This document shows, one piece after another, positions 1 through 13,500 of a stretch of 64,000 nucleotides of DNA. Every line of letters begins with the position of its first letter. The stretch's first letter is position 1. Source of the stretch: Lingula anatina. Its lineage: Eukaryota > Brachiopoda > Lingulata > Lingulida > Lingulidae. Location of the stretch: contig NW_019774480.1 of assembly GCF_001039355.2 (NCBI RefSeq), positions 248,878 through 312,877 on the forward strand. The letters are read 5' to 3'. A program made the position numbers and the translations under genes. Below the pieces are notes generated by a model. It worked only from the letters and a program-made list of their open reading frames with translations, did no database searches and was not told the origin of the DNA.

Positions 1-450
1 GCACATGCATACACACAGACATATGTACCCGTATGAACTCACACTTGCACACACACTTGCACATTAACATTTGCACACGCATACATACACACACAATCAG
101 CAGTGCATGCATGCATGCACGAAAACACTAAGAAGCACAAACGAGGTAGCAAAGCATGCACTCTGCCACATATGCAGTACACATGAATATATGCATATAA
201 CCAGTACACATGTGCGTGGGCTAGCAGTATGTGCAGGTATAAAAATGCACAAGTGAGCTTTTAACACAAGATTGCACACAAAAATTTGTTTTGGAAAGAA
301 ATAATTGTTAGTAACAGCTTCATGTCCCTTATTTTAATTGGGAAATGTCAGATATTATTCCAGTAACTTTTCAGATCTTCTTAGCAGGTGATAAAAAATA
401 TGCCTTACACCGTGTGGTTGAATAAGAAGTGTTGAAGAACTTCATTGCAG
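1..450. other. Low-complexity CA-rich stretch and CAND1 intron sequence
   Basis: The first 250 bases are a degenerate CA/CATG-rich simple-sequence region. The rest to 450 is AT-rich and ends in a plausible acceptor (ttcattgcag) for the first visible CAND1 exon. No coding exon is seen here; the exons encoding the CAND1 N-terminus must lie to the left of the window. Confidence 0.6.
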
Positions 451-3400
451 GTTTGAAGACGGTGATAAGTGAGCTACCGCCCTCATCCACTGTTCTAGCC
501 GCCAGTATATGCAAAAAGATTACAGGGAGATTAACCAGTGCCATCGCTAAGGTAGCCTCTTGCTGTTGGTGAAATAAAATGATTTCAGCAAATGGAAGAA
601 ACATGTTTTTTGAAACTTTCTACCAATGAGGCATGATAAACTAAGTCAAGTCAGTGAGTGGTGTAATTTATTTTTAGGAATCTGATTGTTAGAAATATTA
701 AATTAATCTTCCAGCAAGAAGATGTCTCAGTCCAGCTTGAGGCCTTGGACATCTTGGGGGATTTGCTCAGCAGATTTGGAGGTAAGGCACCGTGGACAAT
801 TCATAAGTATTTTTTATCTTAAAAAAGCATTGACATATTTCTTGAATGCAGACCTTTTGTCATGAAGAGAGTACCTTGTTTCACCAGAATTCAAACTCTT
901 TATTATGCAGAGACTTGTTAGTGTCAGATTAAATGCCTGAAACCTTCTGTCTTTCATGAATAAAAAAAATGCTATTTTTAGTCAAAGAGTCTGAGAGTAA
1001 CAGATGTTGTACACATAAGATGTGCTGTTTTCTAGAATTTGCAATTTTTTTCATAATAATTGTAATTATTTGAATTATTATATTACGTTTATTGCTCAGA
1101 AAGCTGTTGTATTTGGTAGTGAGAAGACAGTAGAATTATACCATTTAGAGCTTAATTAACTACACAAGAATTATTTTACATATGTTATCTGGTATTATTT
1201 CAGGTTTGTTACTTTCTTTCCACCCCTCAATCCAGCAAGCTTTGCTGCCTCAGTTGTCCAGCCCAAGACTGGCTGTTAGGAAGAGGGCTATTTTGGCTAT
1301 AAGTAAGTAGTTTTAAATAATTAAATAAATAAATAAATAAATAAATGAATATGATATTTTAAATGTAGAAATATTTTTCACACAGGACAAATTTAGAATG
1401 AAAAAACAAAGGGCCATTTTTTGGCTATAAGTTGGCATTTGAAAACAACAGACGGGAAAAGTAAGTTCACAAGCAGAAGTAGTATTCATACAGGAACTAT
1501 TTTGAAGGGAAAGTGGTCTTACAAGTGTATGACTGGATTTCTTAGAAACTACAAGTTTGTGTGACTAAGGTATTAGTGTCTAATCTTCAAAAGTTATGTT
1601 AGACTATGAGCGGGGGGGGGGGGGGGGGCATTTTGTCTGGAAAAGGTCATCTCTGAGTCAAAATTTGATCCAAGTTCTCGTGTAATGTCTCAAGTTGTTC
1701 CAACTAAATAGGCAGGTTAAAAGGTCCATTATTCTCCAAAGAAAGAACAGAAACTCCTTTTGAAATTGCTGGCTACCTGCTTGTCTATTTGAGCAACATT
1801 TGTCTCTGTATTTGTTTCTATCCAGAACTTGTGTTTCAGGTCACTTGGTGATGAGTTGCAACAACAGTTTGTTTGTGGAGTTGATTGATTTTCCTGTTGA
1901 AAGCATTGTCCAAGAATGCATCTACATCTACCACTAGAACTTATATACAGTGCATAGGAGCCATCAGGTAATGAGAAGTTAAGATTAATGACTCGATCAA
2001 TTAATGACTTTATCTTCGCAGTGGGGAAAATTTATGTCTCACAGATTTTTAATTTTTGAATTGTTCAAATTGTTTTTCTGTGTAGCATTTGCTGGGCTTT
2101 TACTGTTATGATAAAACTGTATGGTAGCCACTTTTTCAGTTTTGTTTCTGTCACTCAGGAATGATCCAATTTATAACCTTAAAAAATACGTCTGTAAAAT
2201 TCACATTTCTCCACATTGAAAAGATCGAGTCATCTTGTGTACTTTATTTTAGACAGAACTAAATAGCACTTTAAGAAATCTTTCAAGACCTCTGCCAAGG
2301 ACAAATGCAATGAAAAATATTAAATCAGAAATTCAAGGAAACCTGTATTCTGTATAAATTGAATTTGATTTATATTTCCAGTCGTCAAGCTGGCCACAGG
2401 ATAGGAGAGCATCTCGAAAAAATTGTTCCACTTATCGTGAAATTTTGCAAAGTTGAAGACGACGAGTTGAGGGAGTATTGCATTCAAGCTTTCGAATCCT
2501 TTGTAAGAAGATGCCCCAAAGAAATTTCTCCGCATATTGGCACGGTAGGTTCAAAGTGCAGTGGCCATGACTGGTGTTAGAATGATGAACAGGGCTTGTT
2601 TCTCTGCAGAACTAACGTTGATAGTTTATTTCAACTTTTTTTTTATTTGTATATATTATTTATTTATTTATTTATTATTATTTTTTTTGACTGAAAATGC
2701 AGAACAATCAGTAGTGGCTCACTTTTGAATTATAAAAAAAAATTAAATAAGGATTTCCATATTTTGATTTTCAGATTATAACCCTATGTCTAAGCTATAT
2801 TTGCTATGACCCAAATTACAACTATGACGATGAAGATGACGAAGACACTATGGAAATGGAGGCAGATGAAGACGAAGAGGGGTAGGTAGTGCTTGCTGGA
2901 ATAGAGGAGGGGGTGAAGAGTGTATGATGGAATTGAAATGTTTAAACGTTTTTTAAAAGAATAAAATGAAATTAGGAAAACAAAAAGAGAACATGTGGGT
3001 AGTGCTTGCTGAACCAACCATTGGATTTTTTTCAGCTGTTACTTGTGCTCCAATTTTCTTAAAGAATATTCAGACTAAATGTTGAAGACTTTTTCTTTAA
3101 TTGCCTTTTGAAAATCCGATGTTTTTGTTCTTATTTTAAATAGGAAGCCTGTAAGATGAAAAGTATTTTTCACAGACTGATACATGTATGGATTATCTCT
3201 GGGCTGCATTTGATGAATGTTTGTGTATACATATAACCACATAATCACCACTGCAGTGTTGTGATTGGCTACCATGAATCCTTAGCTGATTATTTTTCTC
3301 TCTTCCCCGCAGGAGTGATGACGAGTACAGCGATGATGATGACATGAGCTGGAAGGTCAGACGTGCGTCCGCTAAATGTCTGGACGCCATTATTAGCACC

Positions 3401-3832
3401 AGGCACGAAATGCTGCTTGACCTGTACAAAAATGTTTCCCCAACTCTGGTCAATAGGTTTAAAGGTATTTAAAGAAAATAATTAAGTAAGTGTGAAATAA
3501 GGAGAGAAATTTAAAAAGAGTGAAATAACAAACAGAGTAAATTTACTGAACTCCTGATGTTTATTTAAAGTACATTTCATAGTATTTTATCTTCTTCAAG
3601 TTAAAATGAATTTTTTGTATAAATACTTAGTTAAAATTATTATAATAATGTTTAGTGAAAAATTATTCTAGGTCACTGGGAATATTATTCAAGAACTGCT
3701 GTATGTAATTATTTTATCTTCAGAACGAGAAGAGAATGTGAAGTCAGACATATTCCATGCATACATCTCTCTACTGAGGCAGACCAGGCCGACAGTGTCT
3801 GCAGACCCTGATGCCATGGAGCAAGGAGAGGG
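451..3832 (+). CDS. CAND1: CAND1 exons, N-terminal HEAT repeats and acidic loop
   Basis: Exons: 451-551, 715-781, 1204-1302, 1840-1967, 2382-2544, 2775-2881, 3313-3464, 3724-3832. The first begins inside the codon for the Gly of GLKTVI and reads [20 protein letters not shown]. The 2775-2881 exon gives [20 protein letters not shown], the start of the acidic loop, completed by 3313-3464 and followed by [20 protein letters not shown]. The 3724-3832 exon encodes [20 protein letters not shown] and ends in MEQGEG. Acceptors are pyrimidine-rich CAG; donors are GTAAGG, GTAAGT, GTAATG, GTAGGT, GTATTT and similar. Exon 1840-1967 needs one base skipped near 1893 to stay in frame with both neighbours. 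Confidence 0.93.
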
Positions 3833-4513
3833 GTAAGTGTCAAGTATTGTGTTAGAGGAGACACAGCATTGTGAGATGTGTCCTTCTGGTGACTGTTACA
3901 TTGTGTTAGAGAAGACAGAACATAGTGAGAAGTCCTTCTTGAGGCGGTTATGGTTATAAGCATGTGTTGGTGCCATGTTCAGAGGGATGAAGTTTTTAAA
4001 ACTTTAAAAGGAATTAAAAAAGATAAACAAAAGCCAGCTGCATGTTTAATTTTTTGTTCTAACCTGAATCTGAAATGGTAGTTACTTCTTTGGTCAGATG
4101 ATTTTTTTTTTTTTTTCCATATTCACAGAAGGTCATGATGCTTCATTCCATTTCGATGATCCTGAGATTCATCAAGATGAACTGTTTGGTCTCTTAATAA
4201 GATCTGTTTTCAGTCTTAGTTCTTCTGTGAAACGAACCAGTGGCTACCAGAGACTGCTAATGACTCTGATACTTACAATTGTGCCTTCCAGGCCAGTCAT
4301 CATGCTGCAGTCTCAGATCCCTTCCATCATCAAGGCCATCCACAAGCAGTTGAAGGAGAAGAGTATCAAGACGCGCCAGTGCTGCTTTGCTCTGCTCACA
4401 GAGCTGGTGCAGGTGCTTCCCGGGGCTCTCACGGATCACATACAGGCCTTGGTTCCCGGAGTGATCTTTTCCTTAGGGTAGGCGGTCATACATAATTGTT
4501 TCTTCCAACAGGC

Positions 4514-4577
<64 letters not shown>

Positions 4578-7500
4578 GTACCGATTAAAAATGTTTTTTA
4601 ATATCCTACATTGTGTTATTTCATAGTGACTGTAAATGATACTAACCACAGAATAAATCTATAGAAATAATAGTAATGAAAGAAAGCTTCTGGACATAAT
4701 CCACATTCCAGCTCCATCTGTGGTAACCAGCTGGCTAGAGGCCACTCTGTGGTTGAATGGAATTCACTGTCATTATTTCATTTCAGAGACAAGAACTCCA
4801 GCTCCAACATGAAGATAGACACTTTGTCTTTCCTGAACTGTCTGATGTCACATCACATCCCGACCGTATTCCACCCACATGTACCCGCTCTCATCAAGGT
4901 GAGTATTCCACCCACATGTACCCGCTCTCATCAAGGTGAGTATTCCACCCACATGTACCCGCTCTCATCAAGGTGAGTATTCCACCCACATGTACCTGCT
5001 CTCATCAAGGGGAGTATTCCACTCACGTGTACTTACTCTCATTTAGGTATTTCTCTCTAAGCTAAATGCCAAAATTTTTCAAAAGTGAATTTGAACATAT
5101 GACTCAAAAACGTTGCTCTTGCACAATTCAGTTATTCAGGTATTTAAGTTATAAAGTTAGAATCCAGACATTTTAAAATATTACACCCGGAACTTTAAAT
5201 TGATTATATATGTCCAATATTTCAGCCTATAGTGGCAGCAGTGGCAGACCCCTTCTATAAGATCACATCAGAGGCTCTCCTGGTGACCCAACAGCTGGTG
5301 AAAGTCATCAGACCACTGGGTAGGTGTGACCTGTAGTTTATGCTGTAGTGACACTAAATATAGGGGGTGGCATTGTCTTGATACACCTAGCTTATGCTGC
5401 AGTGATTCGTGGTATAGAAATGTCATTATAGCAGCGCCTTGCCCCTTTTACAGGAATGAGATTTTTCAGACTATTGGCAGATTTTGAACTTTAATAGGAG
5501 TCAAAAAAATCATTTTGAGATCTATGCAGATCTGCAAATAAAAAATGGGGGGGGGGGGGGGGTCTGGATTCCATGCCATATTTTCAGACTTTTTAACTGT
5601 CCGTTTTATCTCTGCTTTTCATGAATCCTCACTGGCCTTAGACCTTAAGATGTATCCCCCATCCCTCATCAACCTACCCCCATTACTTCACCCACCTTCA
5701 TAAATGGTATCTTATTTGGGGGGGGGGGGGTCTAGGTTCCTTTTATAGCCTTTGTTGGTTTGTAAGTTTACAGCCTAACTTTGACTTAGGGGTGGATTTT
5801 GATCAAACGTTCAGTATGTCAGAAATGGGCTTACTTACAATCTACTTAGACATAGTTGTTATCTTTTCATTAATTAAGAAATTATAAAAGCAAGCAAAGA
5901 TCTGCCTTGATAGAGGTCTACCTTCTCTGATGGTATTTAATGTAAATTTTTGCTCTATTTTTCTCTCTTGCAGATAGTATCACAAACTTTGACTTCACCC
6001 AGTATGTGTGGCCAGTATATCAGTGTACACTGGGCAGGTTGAAGGCAGCGGACATTGACCAGGAAGTGAAGGAGAGGGCCATTTCATGCATGTAAGTTCA
6101 CTGTGAGGTGTGTTTACATTTGTTATAGGGCGGCCCTTCTTGGTACAAACTGTGATTATCAAAGAGAGGGTCATTTCATGAATGGAAGTTCAGACACTTA
6201 GAAGCTTGTTTTCATATGTCACAGGGTGCCAGGTTGCAAATAGATACGAGTTCTGAGAACTGCTACTCATTGAGATCAGTGTTGCATACAACAGTTAAAA
6301 TACACATTGTTCAACACTTTGTCTTAAAAAAGACAGAAGTCTTTGCATGTAAACATTTGTGTGAAAAATCATCAACAGCATTCCACATTTCACTTTCTTG
6401 ACTTCTAGGGGTCAGGTGATCTGTAACCTAGGCGACAGTCTCAGTGCAGAACTGGGCACCTGTTTGCCCATCTTCCTGGAACGGCTGAAGAACGAGATCA
6501 CGCGACTGACTACAGTCAAGGCTCTGACCATGATAGCCGGGTCACCATTGAAGATTGACCTCAGGCCAATCATGGTAATTAGAATGTTTTCATTTTAAAT
6601 CTAATTTAAGAGATGTTTGTGGATCGGATTTTGCAACTGGATTTTGTTGTTAATAGTAAATGCAATTAACAAAAAGAAATTACTTGATTGAGCTGTGATA
6701 TTAGTATAACTGGAAACAATTAAGAAAAACATATTTTCTCTGAGACTTGGCATGTGTCAGATTAAGTTTTTTAAGAGTTACCAATTTGAGCAAATCCAGA
6801 CCTTGTTTTTTTATGATTTAAATAAATTTATAATTTAAAATTAGTATTTTTTTTTTTACTTTTTATTAATTGAATTTATGTAATTTTCAATCCAGAGCGA
6901 GGGAATACCAATTTTAGCTTCTTTCTTAAGGAAGAACCATCGTGCTCTGAAACTGTGCACTTTAACTTGTTTGGACGTCATGGTTAAAAACTATGGTAAG
7001 TGAACGAACTGTTTACTGACAGTGCCCTCAAGTATTAATTATGTACAAATAATTCCTTTGGATCTTATAAAGTTACCTTAATACTGACAGAATGCTTCAT
7101 TTTGTATAGTTTTATGAAATTTCTTTGCATGATGACTGTTCAGTAGCTTTATCACTTCTGAGACAGTTGCAGAGAAGCTGTCAAAACAGAAATCAAGCAA
7201 AGTATACTGTGGATCTGTACAAAATAAATTTTTCTTTTTAGTGTCTTATCACAATATTTATTTGAATTTGCAACTAAAAGTTGGATGATACAGTAATAGT
7301 ACTAAAATTGCTATTATGATAATAATAAAAGATACAGTAAAGAACATTAAAATACATTCTCTAACACATTTTCTAGAGATGCATTAAACGTGAAATTTGT
7401 AGACTGAATATAGTTGCTTAGTTAAAATTTTTTTTTTTGCTAAAATGTTTTCAACCTCTGTGATAATAGACTGGGTTCCCATGCCTAGATAAATCCATCT

Positions 7501-10500
7501 GGATCGGTCTCATTCCCTGGGGAGTCTCACTAAATTGCTATCAACTAACCGGCTTAAAAGTCTGTTACGCCTACCGAATCAGCTAGGGGGTAAAGATGAT
7601 TACCTCCTAACAGCTTTACTAGGCATGGGAGACATTTAAGCAGGTCAAATTGATAACAATTTAGTGAGACTCCCCAGGGAGATGGATCAATCCAAATATC
7701 TGAGTGTGTGAATGGTCCACTAGACGTCCCAGGCCCGTAGCCAGGGGGGGTTTTGGGGGTTCGAAAGAACCCCCCTTTTTGCTGGAAAAAGGTCCACTCT
7801 GGGTAAAATTTGACCTAGGTACATGGGGATTATATGGCAAAAGGTCCATTTTTTCAGAAAAAGAACCCCCCTTTTGAAATTGCTGGCTACGGGCCTGTGT
7901 CCTGTATAATGTACCATACCCAGTAAGTACACAGTTCCTCATAGCAAGTGGTGTAACAGTTTTGGTGTAGAAGCTTGTTAATATGTAAAGCTGTACTGGG
8001 TTTAACTTCAGGGAATGCCTTGACTACAGCCATGATAGCTGACATCATGAAGGAACTCCCACCTTTGATCAACGAGGCCGACCTGCATATTTCCCAGGTA
8101 GGTTAAAATCTCCGTTTTTGTCAGGTAGTAGAAATCTTCGGGTCTTTTTCAGCATGTGAAATCTCATGATTGTCAAGTTGATGAATTGTGCATTTTTTAA
8201 GTAGATGAAAAAAATTATGATGTCAAATCACATTAATGAAGTTTGTTATTTTAAATAATTTTTCATTTTGTGTACACAAGGAAACACACACACAATTATG
8301 CATGGAAACATGCACACACACACTGTGTCTGCCCATATTACAAAGTGAATGAAAATTGCACATTTCTGCTTCCCATTACAAGTGCATGTTTCATGTAAAA
8401 ACTGATTCATTATTAAATACAATTATCTTGACCTTCCAGTTAACCCTGAGCTTACTGACATCTGTTTCCCACATCCACAAAGGATCCATGGCGGACATAC
8501 AGTCTGGAATACTGCCCCAGATCCTGGTGTTGGTGAGATCTCCTTTGTTACAAGGTAGGGAATTTTACATATATACTGATAGTCAATGAAAACGCATCAG
8601 AAATCTTTCTTGTACTTTTTTAACGAGAATCGATTCCAACCATATAAACGAGTACAAATGCACTTGTTTGGTCATAAGAGAGTCACCTTGTTTGACTGAA
8701 TAATGGGTCATATTTCACACATAAACTGTTATTTTCTTAATCTGCCAAATGAACTTTAATGTTATTTGATAAATAAGTGATGCGTTTTCATTGATTGTCA
8801 GTATATATATATATATATATTTATATTTTACACATTTTAATTATTATTACAGGGGTGATATATTACCAAATATTGGCAGATTTCTGACTTTTTGGTAATC
8901 CAGAAATTTCTACAAGGTTTTTCTACACTAAACATTTTTTGCTCTTCTCTAGGTGTTGCCCTGAACTCTTTGCTGGAGTTTTTCCAAGCTCTGGTAAACT
9001 GTGGGTTGGCTGGTATGGGCTTTAGGCAGCTACTTCAGATGTTAACAGCACCAGTGTATCACCCTTCATCTGCTACACAGCCAGCTAACTCAACCCTGGC
9101 CGTTCACAAACAGGTATGTTTGTTGTAGGGCACAAGAAATAATTAAGCCATAAGCTGAAAGTGTGCGGCACTGCACTGTTCAAGATGTGGAAATTGAATC
9201 TAACATGCATGCGCACCTAGATACAGGTGGCGCTGCCGCAGGTGGCACTGCTGGGACTCGTGCAATTTACTAGGCAGCGGGCATTTTGTGATGCGTTTAA
9301 ATCAGATTATCAACGTTAATCTCCATAAAAATATTCTATAACATAACACAGTTCAGGGGGGGATTGAGGCAGTCTTCAGTGTCTTCTGGAAGACGGTCAG
9401 ATTTTCAAGTTTACATTAACAGGTATCTAATTTTCTGTCGGAAGAAGGTCAAAAATGGATGATGGATCAGCAAAGATAATTTGGAAGACTGTCAGAAAAT
9501 ATCTCTGGATCTAACCCTGCAGCTGATGTAAATTCTACCCTGGTGGTGGGGCATGTTTTCAAAAGTCTCTTTGAATCATTTTGAATCATGTTGAATTTCT
9601 GAGCCTTCTCTATTGTCTCTCATTCCTGTACAACTTTTAGGAAGCAAACTGGACAAAAACATTTCACAAGCGGGTAGTAAGAGATATTATCGAAAAAATC
9701 TCTTTGACTACACCTACACTTTTTTTACAACACCCACAATGAGTTTACTCAGCAATAGCTGTATACATCTGTTTTGTCCTTTAATTTATAATTATTGGTA
9801 TTAAATAGCTTGTTATTTTGACATTCAAACCAAGCCCCTCAGTCTTTTTCTTCATCTGTTCATAGAAGTTAGCCAGATTCCCATTGCAATATTGAACTGT
9901 TTTAACATGTTTTATATTTCTGATTTTAGGCGTTTCACTCCATTGCCCAGTGTGTTGCCGTTCTGACAATAGCGTGTAAAAACGAGGCTTCCACAGTTGT
10001 CAATCAGTTTGTGGCAGACATAAAGGTAGGTGGCACTGCTTTACAAGACAAACATGAAGAGAAGTAGGTTATATTGTGTTAATGCGTTAATGGTATGTAC
10101 ATGCCAGTTTTAGTTGTAAATCAGTCCATTGCAGGCATAAAGATAGAGGGTGCTGCTTTACAAGACCAGCTCAAAGAAGTATAAACAATTAGTGTAATGT
10201 TGATGATATTATATGCATACCCCAGCCAGGCCTATCATTTATTATACATTTGAATGAACTGAGAGCTTTTTAAAATGCCAAAATGTGAACTTAAGGAAAA
10301 CTTTTGATTCATGAAATAAAAAAAAAAGAAAAGGTGCTCGCTTTTTAGTTATTTATTGTTTTCTTTTTCTGTACTGTGCATGCATGATGATTTACATGTG
10401 TAATTCTCTTCCAGAACTCCAGTTCGACAGACTCTGTGAAGTTATTTGCATTGTTGGCGCTGGGGGAAGTTGGACGACATGTGTATGTCATGTTTTTATG

Positions 10501-13500
10501 TTTCATTGCTACTACCAATACTATCATGTATATTTTGTAGTTGCAAGCATGGCAGCTTTGTTCTCTGACATGAAAAAAGTTGAATTATTACCAAAAGCAC
10601 AATAACAAGACAGGGATTTTAAAATGGCTAGTGATAGTAGATTAAAAAAAAACAAAACAATTATTAAGAAATTGCAAACGGTTAGTTGGATTCATAGCAG
10701 AGAGTTGCTGATGAAAATGTGAATCTTAAAATGAAGTATGTTTTGTATTAATTTAAATTGGACTAAAAAGTTCACTGAGGACCATATTACATATTTAAGA
10801 TAAAGCAAAACATGCTTTTTTGGATATTAAATGACATATGATAGTGATGTATGCTCACCACTGTTATTGTATCTTTTGATAAATTTTTTTGATTATTGTT
10901 TTCACTACAGAGACTTAAGTGGCCAAGGTGAATTAGAGAAGGTAATCCTTGATTCGTTCTCGTCTCACAACGAGGAGGTCAAATCTGCAGCATCGTATGC
11001 TTTAGGTGGGTAACAGAAAAAGTTTGAATGTATCAGACGGAAAAGAATACTGAATGACCAAAAAAAGAAAACTGACTCAGTAAAAAGGAAGAAAGAAAAT
11101 AAAACAGATTGGTGATCAACCTAATAAAGAAAGTAAATAAATGGATATAAAAAAGAGATAAAAAAGGGTGCACATTTACTTGAAGAAATGGAAAATGTAC
11201 AATATGTCATGTAATTAAAGTAAAATAATGAAGAAATAAAAATATCAGACTTAAAAAATGGAAAATGTACATGTAAATTAATTAAAAGATAGAAAAGGAT
11301 ACAATGTCATGTTATATTGAAAAGAAAGAATACAAATTAGTACCAAATGTAAGATTTAAATGAATGCATTAGCAAAAATAAATCTCTTAAGGGGCCCGCA
11401 CACGGTGAGCATTTGGTGCGCGCCACTTGCGCTGCGCCGTTTTCTCATCGTGTGCGGGGGTATTTTGGTGAAATTTTTGCCTCTCGGGCGGCTGAGCAAA
11501 ATATCTCGCGTGTTTGATATTTTTGGTTTCTTGAGGCAAATGTCTCAGCATGTGTGGGGTGCAAGCGCCGATTGCTCACGCCATGCCAACAATGCGCATG
11601 TGCCGGTAGCCGGAAACAAAGAAAAATGGCAGCCCCCAGCGAAGTAAACAAAAATGTACACAGTTATAGTTAGTCTGATTGATTAACGTGGTCACCATTT
11701 GCCATTACTTTCAGAAAAAAAAATAAATATGTAATGTTTCCTTAATCACATGATCCCACAGTTTGCGGTGCGTCCGATAGGGGCAGGCTGGGAGGCACCT
11801 CTGCTGAGCAAAGAGCGCATCGTTTGCGGGGAGCTGAGGAGCGCGAGCATCTGGCGCAGCGCAAGTGGCGCTCGCCAATTGCTCACCGTGTGCGGGGTGC
11901 TTTACAGATTGTATATTCTCATCAGACATTGCTTTTGTATTTTAGGCAGTGTCAGTGTAGGTAACCTGCCCAAGTATTTGCCCTTCGTTCTAAAAGAAAT
12001 TGAAGACCAACCAAAACGGCAGTATTTACTCTTACACTCTCTAAAAGAGGTGAGTTAAAGACGTATTTAGCACTATTATTTGATTGTCCCAGTAGAGTTT
12101 ATAAAGTTGAAATGTGCACAGTTAGGGTAGGTTTCTTTAATGCTTTTTACTAGCACACAGAAACATTGGTTTTGCTGTAAAACTGCATTCCCACAGATTT
12201 TAGATCGATCTATCCTCATGGGGAGTCTCACTAGATTACTGTCAGCTTAGCTGGCTTAAATGTCTGTCCCGCCTACTAATAGCTGTAAGGGGGTAATTAA
12301 CTTCTGTGCGCACTCGGCTGACAGCAATTTAAAGTGAACCCCCTGGGAGTTAGGTCGATCCAGAGGGATCGATCTAATTCTGTGGGAATGCAGTCTAAGT
12401 GTCCAGCATAAGAACTGACAAGAAGAAAAATGTGGACTGGTTGAGCTTTCGAGTTGCGAACATCTTTTTCTCATCATTTTCAAAGTAGGTAAATTTTTAT
12501 TGTAAGTGAATGTTAATTTTTGTGATTGTTTATGAAACAATTTTATTTACCGCTGTGGAGTTTTTAAAGCTGGGGCATGATTTTTATAGATAAATTGCCT
12601 TTATTACATTTTTTATTTTTATTTTTAGATAATAAGTTCTGAATCGGCAACACAAACTTCAGTAGAGGTGCTCAAGCCATATATTGTTACAATATGGTAA
12701 GTTTTAATATATTGTTACAAAATGGTAAGTTAAAATATATTGTAACAATATGGTAAGTTTAAGTATACTGTAACAATATATTTAAATATATTGTAACAAT
12801 ATGGTAAGTTTAAATGTACTATAACAATGTGTAAAGTTGAAACATACTGTTACAATATCTTGATAAGTTTAAACATACTGTTTAAACAGAAGTGCATCTG
12901 CAGAAAACTGCACCAGTGACAAATACTGTACCTTGTCATTCCACCCCGAATGCATTGAAAAAAAAAAGAAAAAAAAAATTTAAAAACATTTGTTGAACAT
13001 TTTCATATAAGTTAACTTTGCCATAAAATGTTGCCAAGTGTGGCAAATTATTGACATTTATTCACACTTTTTTATTTGTTATTATTATTGTAAAGAAATA
13101 ATGATGAAAGTATAATATTTTACTGAATCGTTTATTAAAGAAATAACAATCTCGAAATAATTTTTCCTAAGGGCCATGTTGTTTCACCACTGTGAGTGTC
13201 CGGAAGAAGGCACAAGAAACGTAGTAGCCGAGTGTCTGGGAAAACTTACGCTGATCGACCCAAATAATTTATTGCCTGAGCTTCAAAAACATTTGACTTC
13301 ACCATCAGCCTTGACCCGGAGTACGGTTGTTACTGCTGTAAAGTTTACAATATCAGATCAGGTGAGTAGATATAATTTATACCTGAAATTAATATTGATG
13401 TGTATAATACTGGGATAGCTCTGGCTTTTTTTTTTTCTTAGCCAAGTCACTACATTATTGATATGTATAATTATAGCCACAGCCACAGAGGCAACATGGT

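Noticed and set aside
4098-4291. Extended CAND1 exon starting at 4129
   Set aside because: Its phase does not match the donor at 3832; the acceptor at 4291 restores both phase and family similarity.
11360-12058. ORFs of 95-102 residues near 11.4-12.0 kb
   Set aside because: They are translations of the arms of a foldback MITE; only the part from 11946 is a true CAND1 exon.
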